Positions 1 through 8,828 of a stretch of 64,000 bases of DNA are shown here, piece after piece. This stretch comes from a marine gamma proteobacterium HTCC2143. Lineage in GTDB: Bacteria > Pseudomonadota > Gammaproteobacteria > Pseudomonadales > Dasaniaceae. Position 1 is the first letter of the stretch, and every line of letters starts with the position of its first letter. The stretch covers positions 819,201 through 883,200 of the forward strand of contig AAVT01000001.1 in assembly GCA_000169075.1 (NCBI GenBank). The letters are read 5' to 3'. The position numbers were made by a program, and so were the translations under genes. The notes below the pieces were generated by a model. That model did not search any database, was not told the origin of the DNA, and worked only from the letters and a program-made list of their open reading frames with translations.

Positions 1-548
1 GGCATCAGGCGCCCCATTGTGCTTTCACTGCTGTCATCAGCGACAACGGTGCTCGCTAATATCCGAATGCCATTATCTTCGCACAGTGCCTCGAAATCTT
101 TTACTGTGCAAAAGTGGATGTTGGGAGTGTCATACCAGTTATAAGGCATAAATTTTGACACAGGCATACGACCTTGCTGGCCAAGATGCCATCGGCAACG
201 CCAGTGGGCAAAATTAGGAAAGGTAACAATACACTCTCTGCCTACCCGCAACATTTCATTGATGACCAAGTGAGGGTCGCGAAGTGTTTGTAAGGCGTGG
301 GCCATAACGACTACGTCAAAACTGTTTTCTCGAAAAGTCGCCAAACCCTGGTTTAGATCGTGTTCGACAACATTGAGTCCCTTGTCAATACACTCTGTAA
401 TATGATCTTCGTCTATTTCTATCCCAAGGCCATCAACATTCTTTTCTGCTATCAATTTGCAGAGCAGAGACCCGTCGCCGCAACCCAGATCAAGTACGCG
501 AGCTTTTGAACGTATCCAGTCGGGGATGAGTTGTAAATCAAAACGCAT
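1..548 (-). CDS. metW: MetW methyltransferase-like protein, 3' end cut by window
   Basis: The frame starts at ATG 548–546 and runs off the window edge after 182 codons, so only a short C-terminal piece is missing if the protein has the usual length of about 195 residues. It begins [12 protein letters not shown] and carries the SAM-binding glycine motif VLDLGCGDGSLL near residues 18–29. MetW is a class I methyltransferase-fold protein almost always coupled to MetX; it is thought to support the homoserine acyltransferase step of methionine synthesis, though its exact reaction is unsettled. Its ATG overlaps the metX stop (ATGA), so the two are translationally coupled in one metX–metW operon. Confidence 0.93.
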   Translation of the reverse strand, partial: MRFDLQLIPDWIRSKARVLDLGCGDGSLLCKLIAEKNVDGLGIEIDEDHITECIDKGLNVVEHDLNQGLATFRENSFDVVVMAHALQTLRDPHLVINEMLRVGRECIVTFPNFAHWRCRWHLGQQGRMPVSKFMPYNWYDTPNIHFCTVKDFEALCEDNGIRILASTVVADDSSESTMGRLM

Positions 549-1699
549 CAGACTGTCTCCCCTGCCACTCGTTGCATATAAGCTCGGAACACCTTTTCGT
601 AACGTTCATTCGAAATTAGAAAGGCGTCATGACCAAAGTCGGCTTCAATTTCAGCATAACTAACGGGTTTTCTGGCGGCAACAAGAGCATCCACAATTTC
701 ACGGGACCTCTCCGGGGAAAAGCGCCAGTCAGAAGTAAACGAAACAACCAAAAAAGAGCAGGTGGCATTGCTAAAGGCCTCTACCGGGTCGTCATTATAT
801 TCTCGAGCGAGATCAAAAAAATCTAGCGCTTTGGTCATTAAAATATAAGTGTTGGCGTCGAAGCTTCCAGAAAAGACGTCGCCCTGATACCTGAGATAAC
901 TCTCAACTTCGAATTCGACGACTTCATCATTGCCCAGGCTGAAATTTCCAGTTTTTAATTCACGGCCAAACTTTTGCCCCATTCCATCTTCAGACAAGTA
1001 GGTAATGTGCCCGATCATCCTGGCTAATCGCAGACCCTGTTTTGGAATGACGTTATGACTCATGTAATAGCCGCTGTGAAAGTTTGGATCGGAACTGATG
1101 GATTGACGAGCGACCTCATTAAACGCAATATTTTGCGCAGACAATTTTAATGCTGAAGCAATGACAACGCAGTGGCGGACTTCATCGGGATACTCTAGGG
1201 CCCAGCGCATAGCCTGCATGCCGCCCAAACTACCGCCGATCACGGCCGCCCACTGTTGAATGCCCAATACCTTCATCAGTTCTCGCTGAGTATTCACCCA
1301 ATCTCGACAGCGCAACAGGGGGAAGTCATTTTGCCAGGGCGTACCAGTTTCAGGGTTGATAGATTTTGGGCCAGTGGAGCCATGGCAGCCCCCAATGTTG
1401 TTGACACTAACAATATAAAATTGATCACTGTCGATCGGCTTTCCGGGGCCGATATAGCTATTCCACCATCCAGGTTTGGTTTCGTTTTCATGATGATAGC
1501 CCGCTGCGTGGTGATGTCCGGACAGTGCGTGGCAAATAAGTATGGCGTTGGAGCAGTCGCTGTTGAGTTTGCCATAGGTTTCGTAAACCAGATCATACTG
1601 CATCAGCGAGCGGCCGCAGGCGAGTTCGATCGGTTGCGCGAAATGATGGGATTGAGGGGTGACTATTCCGACAGATTGCTCTGGCATTCTTAGGTCCAT
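548..1699 (-). CDS. metX: Homoserine O-acyltransferase MetX
   Basis: An alpha/beta-hydrolase acyltransferase of 383 residues, the normal MetX length, that activates the hydroxyl of L-homoserine in methionine synthesis. The nucleophile is Ser157 in GGSLGG; Asp324 (TSDWRF) and His357 (GHDAF) complete the triad, and the oxyanion segment [11 protein letters not shown] lies at 101–111. MetX proteins next to MetW in Pseudomonas use succinyl-CoA although the family is often labelled acetyltransferase, so the acyl donor cannot be settled by eye. The ATG at 1687, four codons in, has a GGA about 8 nt upstream and may be the true start. It is the first gene of metXW; the 176 bp upstream should hold the promoter. 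Confidence 0.95.
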   Translation of the reverse strand: MDLRMPEQSVGIVTPQSHHFAQPIELACGRSLMQYDLVYETYGKLNSDCSNAILICHALSGHHHAAGYHHENETKPGWWNSYIGPGKPIDSDQFYIVSVNNIGGCHGSTGPKSINPETGTPWQNDFPLLRCRDWVNTQRELMKVLGIQQWAAVIGGSLGGMQAMRWALEYPDEVRHCVVIASALKLSAQNIAFNEVARQSISSDPNFHSGYYMSHNVIPKQGLRLARMIGHITYLSEDGMGQKFGRELKTGNFSLGNDEVVEFEVESYLRYQGDVFSGSFDANTYILMTKALDFFDLAREYNDDPVEAFSNATCSFLVVSFTSDWRFSPERSREIVDALVAARKPVSYAEIEADFGHDAFLISNERYEKVFRAYMQRVAGETV

Positions 1700-1875
1700 T
1701 TATTGTGCAGTTTGCGAGTCTAATAATTCAATCAGGGCTATGCAATAGCCAGTTCACTGTATGTTTTCTGGCCTATTAATAATAGAACGGCCTTCTTGCC
1801 GACCTATTACTACGTTGAAGGTCGTCATGATGGGTATACTGACATCGGCAAAAGCTAGCTAGCGGTCAGTTGGCA

Positions 1876-2463
1876 TTAAATACCTATAACGTAGGCGACC
1901 GGTAAACTAACACTTGCGGCGATATGGCCGAGCATTATTTGTAAAACATTAATTGTCAAAAATACGAAAATGGGCGACAAATCGAGACCGCCCATTGCCG
2001 GAACAATTTTACGGAACGGCGCCATCACCGGCTCTGTCAGCTGATGTAATAATAATATCAGTGGATTATAGCTCCCCGGCGCAACCCAGCTGATGATGAT
2101 TGATGCAAGGATGGCAATAAAATAGATATTTATCAGCATTCCTAGTGTACCTAAAACAGCCCAAATCAGCAGGTCGAGAGGATTGGGAATACTATACCCC
2201 TGAAGGGCTACCAAGGCGGCTGTAGTTAACATCTGTATGAGTAAAATGGCAATAAGTGTTGCCGTATCGACTTTGCCAATGCTGGGGATGAAGCGGCGTA
2301 TGGGTTTTAGTAGTGGTTGGGTCACCTTGATTAGAAATTGCGAAATTGGATTGTAGGAATCTGCCCGAGCCAGCTGAAGTAGCACCCGCATTATTAGCGC
2401 TAATAAAAATAGCTGGCAAAGTGTCTGAATCAATAAATTGGCAATATCTCGCAATGCATCCAT
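1876..2463 (-). CDS. yggT: YggT family integral membrane protein
   Basis: I choose ATG 2463 (MDALRDIANLLIQTL), giving 195 residues, the usual YggT length; an upstream in-frame start at 2511 would add a polar tail without family character. The protein is two tandem YggT repeats, each with a pair of hydrophobic helices and an amphipathic LxxPLLxPxRxxIP segment (PLLKPIRRFIPSIG near 72–85 and PVMAPFRKIVPAMGG near 145–159). YggT proteins are inner-membrane proteins linked to osmotic tolerance and, through their proC/yggS neighbourhood, possibly to proline or PLP homeostasis. It lies downstream of proC on the same strand, the standard yggS–proC–yggT order. Confidence 0.9.
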   Translation of the reverse strand: MDALRDIANLLIQTLCQLFLLALIMRVLLQLARADSYNPISQFLIKVTQPLLKPIRRFIPSIGKVDTATLIAILLIQMLTTAALVALQGYSIPNPLDLLIWAVLGTLGMLINIYFIAILASIIISWVAPGSYNPLILLLHQLTEPVMAPFRKIVPAMGGLDLSPIFVFLTINVLQIMLGHIAASVSLPVAYVIGI

Positions 2464-2580
2464 AGAGTCGTGGCCTTTTCCGGATTGAATACCGGGTTGT
2501 ATGATTGTCAATGAGTGACATAAATAGTCGTGTCGGAAAATACTATTATCAGTGGCGAAGCTGGTAAATTTCCAGTGTTA

Positions 2581-3411
2581 TTATTTACCATCGCCAAGTA
2601 TTTCGGCTAGTTCCTCAGATCGATTTCGGCCTGCTTCAAGTGCTTGCAGGAATATATCTTTTAAGTTTCGGTTCTCGAGTACTTTTAGCGCCTCTGCAGT
2701 CGTGCCTCCCGGAGAGGTGACCCTGCGTCGTAATTCTGCAGTATCTACGTCGCTTGACATCGCCATTTTAGCGGCCCCTAACGCCGTTTGCAGGGTCAGT
2801 TGTTTTGCTGTTTCGGCACTGAGGCCCATACTTTCACCGGCAGCCTGCATGGCTTCCATTACCAAAAAGAAGTATGCCGGGCCACTGCCTGAAACTGCAG
2901 TAACAGCGTCAAGAGCTTGCTCTTCGCTAACCCACAAGGCGATGCCTACCGCGCCTAAAATCTGATCAGCCAGTCGTTTCTGGTGCTCGCTAACGACGGG
3001 GTTTGCATACAAGGCTGTAGCTCCGGTCTGAACCAGCGCGGGGGTGTTGGGCATACAGCGAACGATGGGCATACCTCCACCAAGCCATTGGTCAAGGCTT
3101 TTAACTTTGATACCTGCAGCAATAGAGATCACCAGTGGTTTATGCAATTGCGCGCTGTTTGCCAGATCTTCAAGGATGGGCTTCATGACCTGTGGCTTTA
3201 CCGCCAAAACAACGACATCGGCATTGGCTATAGCGTGTTGGTTGTCGTCCGTTGTCTCGACCTTAGCGATGTCCCGCAGTCTTTCCAAAGAAGCAGGATA
3301 AGGGTCGCTGGCGATGATCTGCTCGGCAGAAAACCCTTCGGTGACAAGACCACCAATAATACTGCTGGCCATGTTACCAGCCCCAATAAACGCGATAGTA
3401 GGATGAGACAC
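2581..3411 (-). CDS. proC: Pyrroline-5-carboxylate reductase
   Basis: Catalyses the last step of proline synthesis, NAD(P)H-dependent reduction of pyrroline-5-carboxylate. The 276-residue length is typical. The N-terminal Rossmann motif FIGAGNMASSIIGGL is at 8–22, and the central signature RCMPNTPALVQTG is followed by the C-terminal dimerisation/active-site stretch AVSGSGPAYFFLVMEAM and the conserved RRRVTSPGGTTAEAL. It lies between yggS (113 bp upstream) and yggT on the minus strand and is probably co-transcribed with both. No anomalies are seen. Confidence 0.96.
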   Translation of the reverse strand: MSHPTIAFIGAGNMASSIIGGLVTEGFSAEQIIASDPYPASLERLRDIAKVETTDDNQHAIANADVVVLAVKPQVMKPILEDLANSAQLHKPLVISIAAGIKVKSLDQWLGGGMPIVRCMPNTPALVQTGATALYANPVVSEHQKRLADQILGAVGIALWVSEEQALDAVTAVSGSGPAYFFLVMEAMQAAGESMGLSAETAKQLTLQTALGAAKMAMSSDVDTAELRRRVTSPGGTTAEALKVLENRNLKDIFLQALEAGRNRSEELAEILGDGK

Positions 3412-3524
3412 AAAAAATTCCTTAGAAGTTGCTTATGACAGCAAATTTTACTGACTTTAGATTATAGCAGCATGGGGTAATGCGAGATATGGATGGGCGA
3501 GTTATAGTCACAACAATGGCACTA

Positions 3525-4217
3525 TTATCTGGGGCCAAAAATATCTGTGCCAATTCTAACCACGGTGCTCCCTTCGGCAATCGCCGCCTCCATGTCTGCT
3601 GACATACCCATCGACAGCGTATCTAGGTCGTTGCAGGTTTTTTGGAGCTTATTGAAGGCGTGATGGAGTACTGCAAAAGCTGCCTGTTGTTCATCTGCTT
3701 GGTCGCTCGCCTGAGGTATCGACATTAACCCCCGAAGCTGAATATGCGGTAAGCTATCAACCTGTTCTGCCAAAGATGCCAGCTGCTCCAGCGAAACACC
3801 GGCTTTACTGTTTTCGTCGCTGGTATTTACCTGCAAGCACACGTTAAGTGGTGGCATGCCTGATGGTCTTTGGTCATTGAGTCGTAGGGCTATCTTTAGA
3901 CGGTCAACACTATGAACCCAATCAAAATGTTCGGCGATAGCCCGAGTTTTGTTAGACTGAATGGGGCCAATGAAATGCCAGTACACGTCGATATCAGTTA
4001 GATGCAGTTGTTTGTCCAGTGCCTCTTGCAGGTAATTCTCGCCGATATCGGTAATGCCGGCGGCAATAGCCTGACGCACTTCATCAGCGGAGCGAGTTTT
4101 ACTGACTGCCATTAGAGCAACGGTATTTGGCTTTCGGTGATATTTTTCTTCCGCATTGCGGATGCGATCTCTAACCTTTGCTATATTTAATGCTATGAGT
4201 TGTTGCATAAGATTCAT
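3525..4217 (-). CDS. yggS: PLP homeostasis protein, YggS/PROSC family
   Basis: A cofactor-binding TIM-barrel protein of 230 residues that buffers intracellular pyridoxal 5'-phosphate and has no known catalytic turnover. The PLP lysine is Lys40 in AVSKTRS; further family motifs are GENYLQEA, WHFIGPIQSNK and the C-terminal LSMGMSADMEAAIAEGSTVVRIGTDIFG. It is divergent from pilT across a 146-bp region holding a perfect CRP-like box and an 8-2-8 inverted repeat that ends 6 bp from this start codon. The same pilT/yggS divergence is seen in Pseudomonas. Confidence 0.94.
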   Translation of the reverse strand: MNLMQQLIALNIAKVRDRIRNAEEKYHRKPNTVALMAVSKTRSADEVRQAIAAGITDIGENYLQEALDKQLHLTDIDVYWHFIGPIQSNKTRAIAEHFDWVHSVDRLKIALRLNDQRPSGMPPLNVCLQVNTSDENSKAGVSLEQLASLAEQVDSLPHIQLRGLMSIPQASDQADEQQAAFAVLHHAFNKLQKTCNDLDTLSMGMSADMEAAIAEGSTVVRIGTDIFGPR

Positions 4218-4222
4218 TTCGA

Positions 4223-4240
4223 TGACAGAAACTTCTGTCA
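4223..4240. repeat. 8-2-8 inverted repeat abutting yggS start
   Basis: TGACAGAA and TTCTGTCA are perfect complements separated by AC. The element ends 6 bp upstream of the yggS ATG on the minus strand, where the ribosome binding site should be. It could be an operator or an mRNA hairpin that limits yggS translation. No canonical Shine-Dalgarno sequence is visible outside it. Confidence 0.5.
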
Positions 4241-4242
4241 GT

Positions 4243-4258
4243 TGTGACCTGACTCACA
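4243..4258. promoter_or_regulatory. CRP/Vfr-type binding site
   Basis: The sequence TGTGA-CCTGAC-TCACA matches the CRP/Vfr core TGTGA-N6-TCACA at all ten conserved positions. Its centre is about 65–68 bp upstream of the transcription start expected from the AT-rich -10 candidate TATTATACT (4304–4312), a class I activator distance for pilT. Vfr is known to control twitching motility in Pseudomonas aeruginosa. Regulation of yggS in the other direction is equally possible. Assignment rests on the motif alone. Confidence 0.6.
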
Positions 4259-4363
4259 GTTGTTTTACTCGGAGCAGGTATTTAAGGCGTATTTTAAAAC
4301 CTCTATTATACTCAAAACAGCTATTTGTCTCTCCAAAAATCTATTGAGTTATCAAGGAACCGC

Positions 4364-5398
4364 ATGGACATAACAGAACTATTGGCATTTAGTGCCAAGC
4401 AAGGCGCTTCCGATTTACATTTGTCGGCAGGATTGCCGCCGATGATACGGGTTGATGGTGATGTACGTAGAATCAATTTGCCGCCAATGGAGCACAAGCA
4501 GGTTCACAGTCTCATTTATGAAATTATGAATGACAAACAACGTAAGGACTTTGAGGAGTTCCTTGAGACCGACTTCTCCTTCGAAGTACCCGGCGTAGCA
4601 AGATTTCGGGTGAACGCATTCAATCAAAATCGTGGGGTGGGAGGGGTATTTCGAACTATCCCTTCAAAAGTCTTGACGATGGAAGAGTTAGGTATGGGTC
4701 AGGTCTTCCGGGATGTATCCATGGCGCCGCGCGGGCTGGTGCTCGTCACGGGACCAACAGGTTCCGGTAAATCTACCACGCTTGCTGCGATGGTGGATTA
4801 CGTCAATGATAATAAATATGAGCATATCCTCACTATCGAGGACCCCATCGAATTTGTTCACGAATCAAAGAAATGTCTGGTAAACCAGCGTGAAGTTCAT
4901 CGGCATACTCACGGCTTTAATGAGGCCTTAAGGTCGGCTCTCCGTGAGGATCCGGATATCATCCTAGTGGGCGAATTACGCGATTTAGAAACTATTCGAC
5001 TAGCAATGACCGCAGCAGAAACGGGGCATTTAGTGTTTGGTACCTTGCACACAACCTCAGCGGCAAAAACTATTGACCGTATAATTGATGTGTTTCCGGC
5101 TGAAGAAAAGTCAATGGTTCGTTCGATGCTATCTGAATCACTGCAGGCGGTTGTTGCGCAAACATTACTTAAAAAGACCGGTGGTGGGCGTGTCGCCGCG
5201 CATGAAATTATGCTGGGTACGTCTGCTATTCGCAATCTGATTCGCGAAGACAAAGTGGCACAAATGTATTCGGCGATACAGACGGGCAGCGCTTCTGGTA
5301 TGCAAACGATGGATCAGTGTTTAGCCGAGCTAGTGGATAAGCGGCTGATAGGTCGGGACGTCGCTCGTGAAAAAGCTCGTTTCCCTGAAAATTTTTAA
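4364..5398 (+). CDS. pilT: Type IV pilus retraction ATPase PilT
   Basis: I use ATG 4364 (MDITELLAFSAKQGASDLHL), preceded by AAGGAA; this gives 344 residues, the standard PilT length. PilT is the hexameric cytoplasmic motor that depolymerises the pilus for twitching. Visible elements are the N-terminal PAS-like domain, Walker A GPTGSGKST (130–138), the Asp box with TIEDPIEF, Walker B ILVGELRDLETIRLAM near 200, the His box GTLHTTSA, and the retraction-specific AIRNLIRE motif near 287–294. Walker B reads GELRD where most family members have GEMRD. pilU follows after 63 bp, so the two are probably co-transcribed. Confidence 0.96.
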   Translation: MDITELLAFSAKQGASDLHLSAGLPPMIRVDGDVRRINLPPMEHKQVHSLIYEIMNDKQRKDFEEFLETDFSFEVPGVARFRVNAFNQNRGVGGVFRTIPSKVLTMEELGMGQVFRDVSMAPRGLVLVTGPTGSGKSTTLAAMVDYVNDNKYEHILTIEDPIEFVHESKKCLVNQREVHRHTHGFNEALRSALREDPDIILVGELRDLETIRLAMTAAETGHLVFGTLHTTSAAKTIDRIIDVFPAEEKSMVRSMLSESLQAVVAQTLLKKTGGGRVAAHEIMLGTSAIRNLIREDKVAQMYSAIQTGSASGMQTMDQCLAELVDKRLIGRDVAREKARFPENF

Positions 5399-5461
5399 TG
5401 ATGAAGTTTATGGCCAATAATCTAGTTGTTGTTGCATTGCTTGATGTAGGCAGGAGTTAAA

Positions 5462-6613
5462 ATGGATATTGATAAACTATTAAAAATCATGGTTGAGAAA
5501 GGCGCGTCGGATTTGTTTATAACGGCTGGGGTGCCTCCTTCGATCAAAGTTAATGGTCGTGTTCTGCCTGTCACTACCAGTCCATTGAGTCCTGAAAAAA
5601 CTCGGGAAACTGTTCTGGGAGTTATGACTGAAAGCCAGCGAGAAAGTTTTATTCGCGAGAAAGAATGTAACTTTGCTGTCAGTGCACGAGGTATTGGTCG
5701 ATTCAGGGCAAGTGCATTTTACCAGCGTAATTTGGCAGGTATGGTTTTGCGGCGTATTGAAACAACAATTCCGCGTACCGAGGACCTCGGGTTACCTGAA
5801 ATTGTTAAAGAGCTGTCGATGACCAGACGTGGCCTAGTGATCTTTGTTGGCGCGACGGGTGCGGGTAAATCAACATCGTTGGCGGCAATGGTTGGTCACC
5901 GAAATCGAAATTCGAAAGGTCATATTATTTCTGTTGAAGACCCTATTGAATACATTCATCAGCATGAGGGTTGTATTGTTACCCAGCGAGAGGTGGGTAT
6001 TGACACAGAGAGTTTTGAAGTTGGTTTGAAAAATATGCTGCGGCAAGCACCGGATGTCATTGTGATCGGCGAGGTGCGTTCTCGCGAAACGATGGAACAT
6101 GCAATTACTTTTGCGGAGACCGGTCATCTCTGTTTATGCACATTACATGCAAACAACGCCAACCAGGCACTCGATCGAATTTTACATTTCTTCCCAGCGG
6201 ATCGTCATCGTCAACTATGGATGGATTTATCGCTAAATCTCCGTGCTATCGTTGCGCAGCAGCTTATACCTACTCCTGACGGCAAGGGGCGTCGGGCATG
6301 CATTGAAGTACTGTTGAATACGCCGCTGGCGCAGGATTTGATTCGAAAAGGGGATGTTCATGCCTTGAAAGAGGTGATGGCTAAATCGAACGAAATGGGG
6401 ATGCAAACTTTCGACCAGGCATTGTTTGAATTATTCAGTATGGGAGAAATAACCTATGAAGATGCGCTCTCCCATGCAGACTCCTCTAATGATTTGCGAC
6501 TAATGATTAAATTGGCGGACGACGGTAGTTTGTACCATGCAAATCAGGCGGTGGGCGGACTGTCACTCGAGGACGATGCTGAAAATGACAAAGGGACTAA
6601 GTATGGTCGCTAG
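5462..6613 (+). CDS. pilU: PilT-like accessory retraction ATPase PilU
   Basis: A 383-residue paralogue of PilT that assists retraction under load. Walker A is GATGAGKST (about 130–138), Walker B VIGEVRSRETMEHAI, and the His box CTLHANNA. The C-terminus is acidic and longer than PilT's, as expected for PilU. It is preceded by AGGAG 6–7 nt before the ATG. The stop lies only 16 bp from the convergent ruvX stop. In Pseudomonas aeruginosa several genes, including pyr genes, separate pilTU from ruvX; here they are adjacent. Confidence 0.95.
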   Translation: MDIDKLLKIMVEKGASDLFITAGVPPSIKVNGRVLPVTTSPLSPEKTRETVLGVMTESQRESFIREKECNFAVSARGIGRFRASAFYQRNLAGMVLRRIETTIPRTEDLGLPEIVKELSMTRRGLVIFVGATGAGKSTSLAAMVGHRNRNSKGHIISVEDPIEYIHQHEGCIVTQREVGIDTESFEVGLKNMLRQAPDVIVIGEVRSRETMEHAITFAETGHLCLCTLHANNANQALDRILHFFPADRHRQLWMDLSLNLRAIVAQQLIPTPDGKGRRACIEVLLNTPLAQDLIRKGDVHALKEVMAKSNEMGMQTFDQALFELFSMGEITYEDALSHADSSNDLRLMIKLADDGSLYHANQAVGGLSLEDDAENDKGTKYGR

Positions 6614-6629
6614 CTATGGCTGTCGCAGG

Positions 6630-7091
6630 TTAATCATTCGGAGACAGTAAGTCGGGTTGGATTAACCAGCTTTCCAAAATAATTTTAGCTGCCAGACTGT
6701 CAACGTTATTTCGTTTGAAATCACGGGAGCCTGTTTGTTGGATGATTTCTCCTTTCGCCTCATAGCTGCTTAAGCGCTCATCGGCCATCGAAACCGGCAA
6801 GCCGAAACGGCCATGCAGGCGATTAGCAAACTTTTTTGCCCGCCGACTTAATTCTGAAAAGCTGCCATCCATGTTGAGTGGTAGTCCAATGAGCAATAAA
6901 TCAGGTTGCCATTCGTCGATAATTTTCTTGATTTGCTCCCAGTTAGGTACTCCGTCTTTCGCTTTCAGTTCGGTGAGTGGGTTTGCCGTATTGGTAATAG
7001 ATTGTCCAATGGCTAAGCCGATCGATTTAGTGCCAAAGTCAAAACACAAAACATTATTGAAAGCTGCGCTGTCCCTACGATGATCAGGCAT
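6630..7091 (-). CDS. ruvX: RuvX/YqgF Holliday-junction resolvase-like protein
   Basis: An RNase H-fold nuclease of 153 residues, implicated in pre-16S rRNA 5' end processing and named as a putative Holliday junction resolvase. The catalytic acid is Asp18 in LCFDFGTKSIGLA; DERLSS supplies the second acidic motif and VDSLAA the third. It starts 3 bp after the yqgE stop, so the two are translationally linked, as in many gammaproteobacteria. The N-terminal tail before the fold (MPDHRRDSAAF) is slightly long. Confidence 0.92.
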   Translation of the reverse strand: MPDHRRDSAAFNNVLCFDFGTKSIGLAIGQSITNTANPLTELKAKDGVPNWEQIKKIIDEWQPDLLLIGLPLNMDGSFSELSRRAKKFANRLHGRFGLPVSMADERLSSYEAKGEIIQQTGSRDFKRNNVDSLAAKIILESWLIQPDLLSPND

Positions 7092-7094
7092 TGT

Positions 7095-7667
7095 TTAAGC
7101 ATGACCGGCGAGAGGAGAGATTAACGCCAGATCGACGCCTATTTTAGCGACAGCGGCGGCTGCTTTTTGGTCGATCGGCGTATTGAACATAATGTGGCTG
7201 TCCGCCGGCAGAGTTAACCAAGCGTTCTCACCGAGTTCCTGCTCTAGTTGCCCCGCTTCCCATCCCGCATAACCTAATGCAACCAGGCTATCGCAGGGGC
7301 CTTGGTCGTGGGCAATGGCACTGAGAATATCTTGTGATGTAGTGAGCGCTATTTGGTCGGAAACATGGACGGTTGAGTCCCACTTATCGTCAGTGCGCCG
7401 ATGCAAAATAAAGCCGCGATTCATATGAACGGGTCCGCCTGAAAGTATCTGGCCCGAGTGATCGCGCGAGACGTTTTCGATGTCAAGTTGATGAAAAACG
7501 TCACCGAGGGACAAGTCTAGCGGATGATTAATGACAATTCCCATGGCTCCGTACTCGTTATGTTCACAGATATACGTAATGCTATTGGCGAAGATGCCAT
7601 CACTCAATGCAGGCAGTGCAATCAGGAAATGATCTTTAAGACTAGAACTGGTGGTTAATATATCCAT
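7095..7667 (-). CDS. yqgE: YqgE/AlgH family protein
   Basis: A UPF0301 protein of 190 residues. Signatures seen are the N-terminal LKDHFLIALPAL, the CEHNEYGAMGIVINHPL block, LSGGPVHMNRGFILH and GYAGWEAGQLEQELGENAWL. The biochemical function of the family is not firmly known; the Pseudomonas orthologue AlgH has been linked to alginate regulation. It is upstream of ruvX and downstream of a tonB-like gene, the conserved gshB–tonB–yqgE–ruvX order. A terminator-like hairpin lies in the 180-bp gap before it. Confidence 0.92.
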   Translation of the reverse strand: MDILTTSSSLKDHFLIALPALSDGIFANSITYICEHNEYGAMGIVINHPLDLSLGDVFHQLDIENVSRDHSGQILSGGPVHMNRGFILHRRTDDKWDSTVHVSDQIALTTSQDILSAIAHDQGPCDSLVALGYAGWEAGQLEQELGENAWLTLPADSHIMFNTPIDQKAAAAVAKIGVDLALISPLAGHA

Positions 7668-7791
7668 GACGTTATTATTGGGGCGTTGCTGGAGGATGAC
7701 AAGGTCTTAATTAGGGTTTATCGGGTGGATAGTTCAGATTTTTAAGACGTTGATGCTATTGTTATCGAGTTTTTTGGTTCATTTGCGTGTT

Positions 7792-7822
7792 AAAAAAAAT
7801 CCTACCGCGAATCTGGATAGGG
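7792..7822 (-). terminator. Rho-independent terminator after tonB-like gene
   Basis: Read on the minus strand, CCTATCC and GGTAGG pair around an 8-nt loop with one bulged T, directly followed by ATTTTTTTT. It lies about 25 bp past the tonB-like stop and 125 bp before yqgE, so it may only partly separate the two transcription units. Confidence 0.55.
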
Positions 7823-7847
7823 CGGACTCAACTATCAATGTTGGAGT

Positions 7848-8744
7848 TTATGTGCTCGCAGATAGTTTATTTTTATGAAAGCGCCACGTACGGATGATTT
7901 CCAAGATATCAACCTCTTTTTGCATCTGGCTTGGAAATGCGTCATAGGGAGCTGCCAAATGAACAATTTTCAAGGCGGCTTGGTCGAGGATTTTATGTCC
8001 TGAAGACTTCAGGATTTTTACTTGGTAAACATCGCCGTTAGGTAATAACGAGACAACCATCCGCAAATCACCAAAAAGTTGTTTTTGCTTGGCCTGACTT
8101 GGGTAGTGTTGGTTGCCTATGGCTTCCACTTTGGCTCGCCAGTTGTTTAAGTACAGTGCGTCATCGGCCTGCTTCGTCGCCACCGACGTTAGGCGGCGAA
8201 TTCGGGGGCGTCTCGCATAAGCGTATTCTTGTATATCCAACTTCGCTTCAAGGCTGGCAATCTCTTTGTTGCGCTGCTCCATTGACATATCGTCTTGTCG
8301 TTGCTGGTTGTGCTCTGCAGATGGGTCCTGTGATTGTCGTTGGATACTGCTGAATTGGCTGTCAGCAGAGGTAGTCAATTCCGGATTAGCCGCTATGCGC
8401 GCTTCGCTTTGGCTGCGCGATGGTTGATCTATTTGACGAATTTGCGTGTCCTGATAATCAGCTATCTCCGTAGCAGTGAGCATCGCTTTTTCTTCAAGTT
8501 TGCCACTACCTTCCTGATTATTTTGGGCGAGGAAGTCAGCTTTCTCAGGCGTTTTTTCGCTGCGATGGTGGGCTAGGGTAATTTCAAGTTTTGATGAGGC
8601 GGTGGGCCGCTCCTCGCGATTAAAACTAACTCCGAGTATAAACGCCGCATGAAGTGCCAAGGCAAGGCAGAATGCAAACCCGAGCCGATCATGATTAAAG
8701 CCCTGTCCCGCTATGCGAGCATAGTTATTGATTGCCAGCGCCAT
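7848..8744 (-). CDS. TonB-like energy transducer (TonB3 position)
   Basis: A 298-residue protein with one N-terminal membrane helix (about 20–42, FCLALALHAAFILGVSF), a long polar, glutamine-rich periplasmic linker (about 50–190) and a C-terminal TonB/TolA-like domain ending in the characteristic VDILEIIRTWRFHK segment. TonB proteins pass proton-motive energy from ExbBD to outer-membrane receptors. The gene in this place in Pseudomonas is tonB3, which is required for twitching motility, so a role in pilus function next to pilGHIJ is plausible but inferred. The linker lacks the usual Pro-Lys/Pro-Glu repeats. It lies downstream of gshB after a strong hairpin. Confidence 0.8.
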   Translation of the reverse strand: MALAINNYARIAGQGFNHDRLGFAFCLALALHAAFILGVSFNREERPTASSKLEITLAHHRSEKTPEKADFLAQNNQEGSGKLEEKAMLTATEIADYQDTQIRQIDQPSRSQSEARIAANPELTTSADSQFSSIQRQSQDPSAEHNQQRQDDMSMEQRNKEIASLEAKLDIQEYAYARRPRIRRLTSVATKQADDALYLNNWRAKVEAIGNQHYPSQAKQKQLFGDLRMVVSLLPNGDVYQVKILKSSGHKILDQAALKIVHLAAPYDAFPSQMQKEVDILEIIRTWRFHKNKLSAST

Positions 8745-8791
8745 GTGCCTAGTATTCCAGATTTCTGGGATGTAACTATCAGCGTAATAAC

Positions 8792-8814
8792 AGTTTAGCC
8801 GGCAAGGCTAAACT
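8792..8814 (-). terminator. Hairpin after gshB, terminator or attenuator
   Basis: Perfect 9-bp arms (AGTTTAGCC and GGCTAAACT) with a 5-nt loop lie 15 bp beyond the gshB stop and about 48 bp before the tonB-like start, in the direction of transcription. The following GTTATTACG is only weakly U-rich, so partial termination or mRNA stabilisation is as likely as full termination. Confidence 0.5.
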
Positions 8815-8828
8815 AGTTTAGAGTCTTG

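Noticed and set aside
1256..1693. Long antisense frame within metX
   Set aside because: An antisense shadow of a well-supported gene with no domain character.
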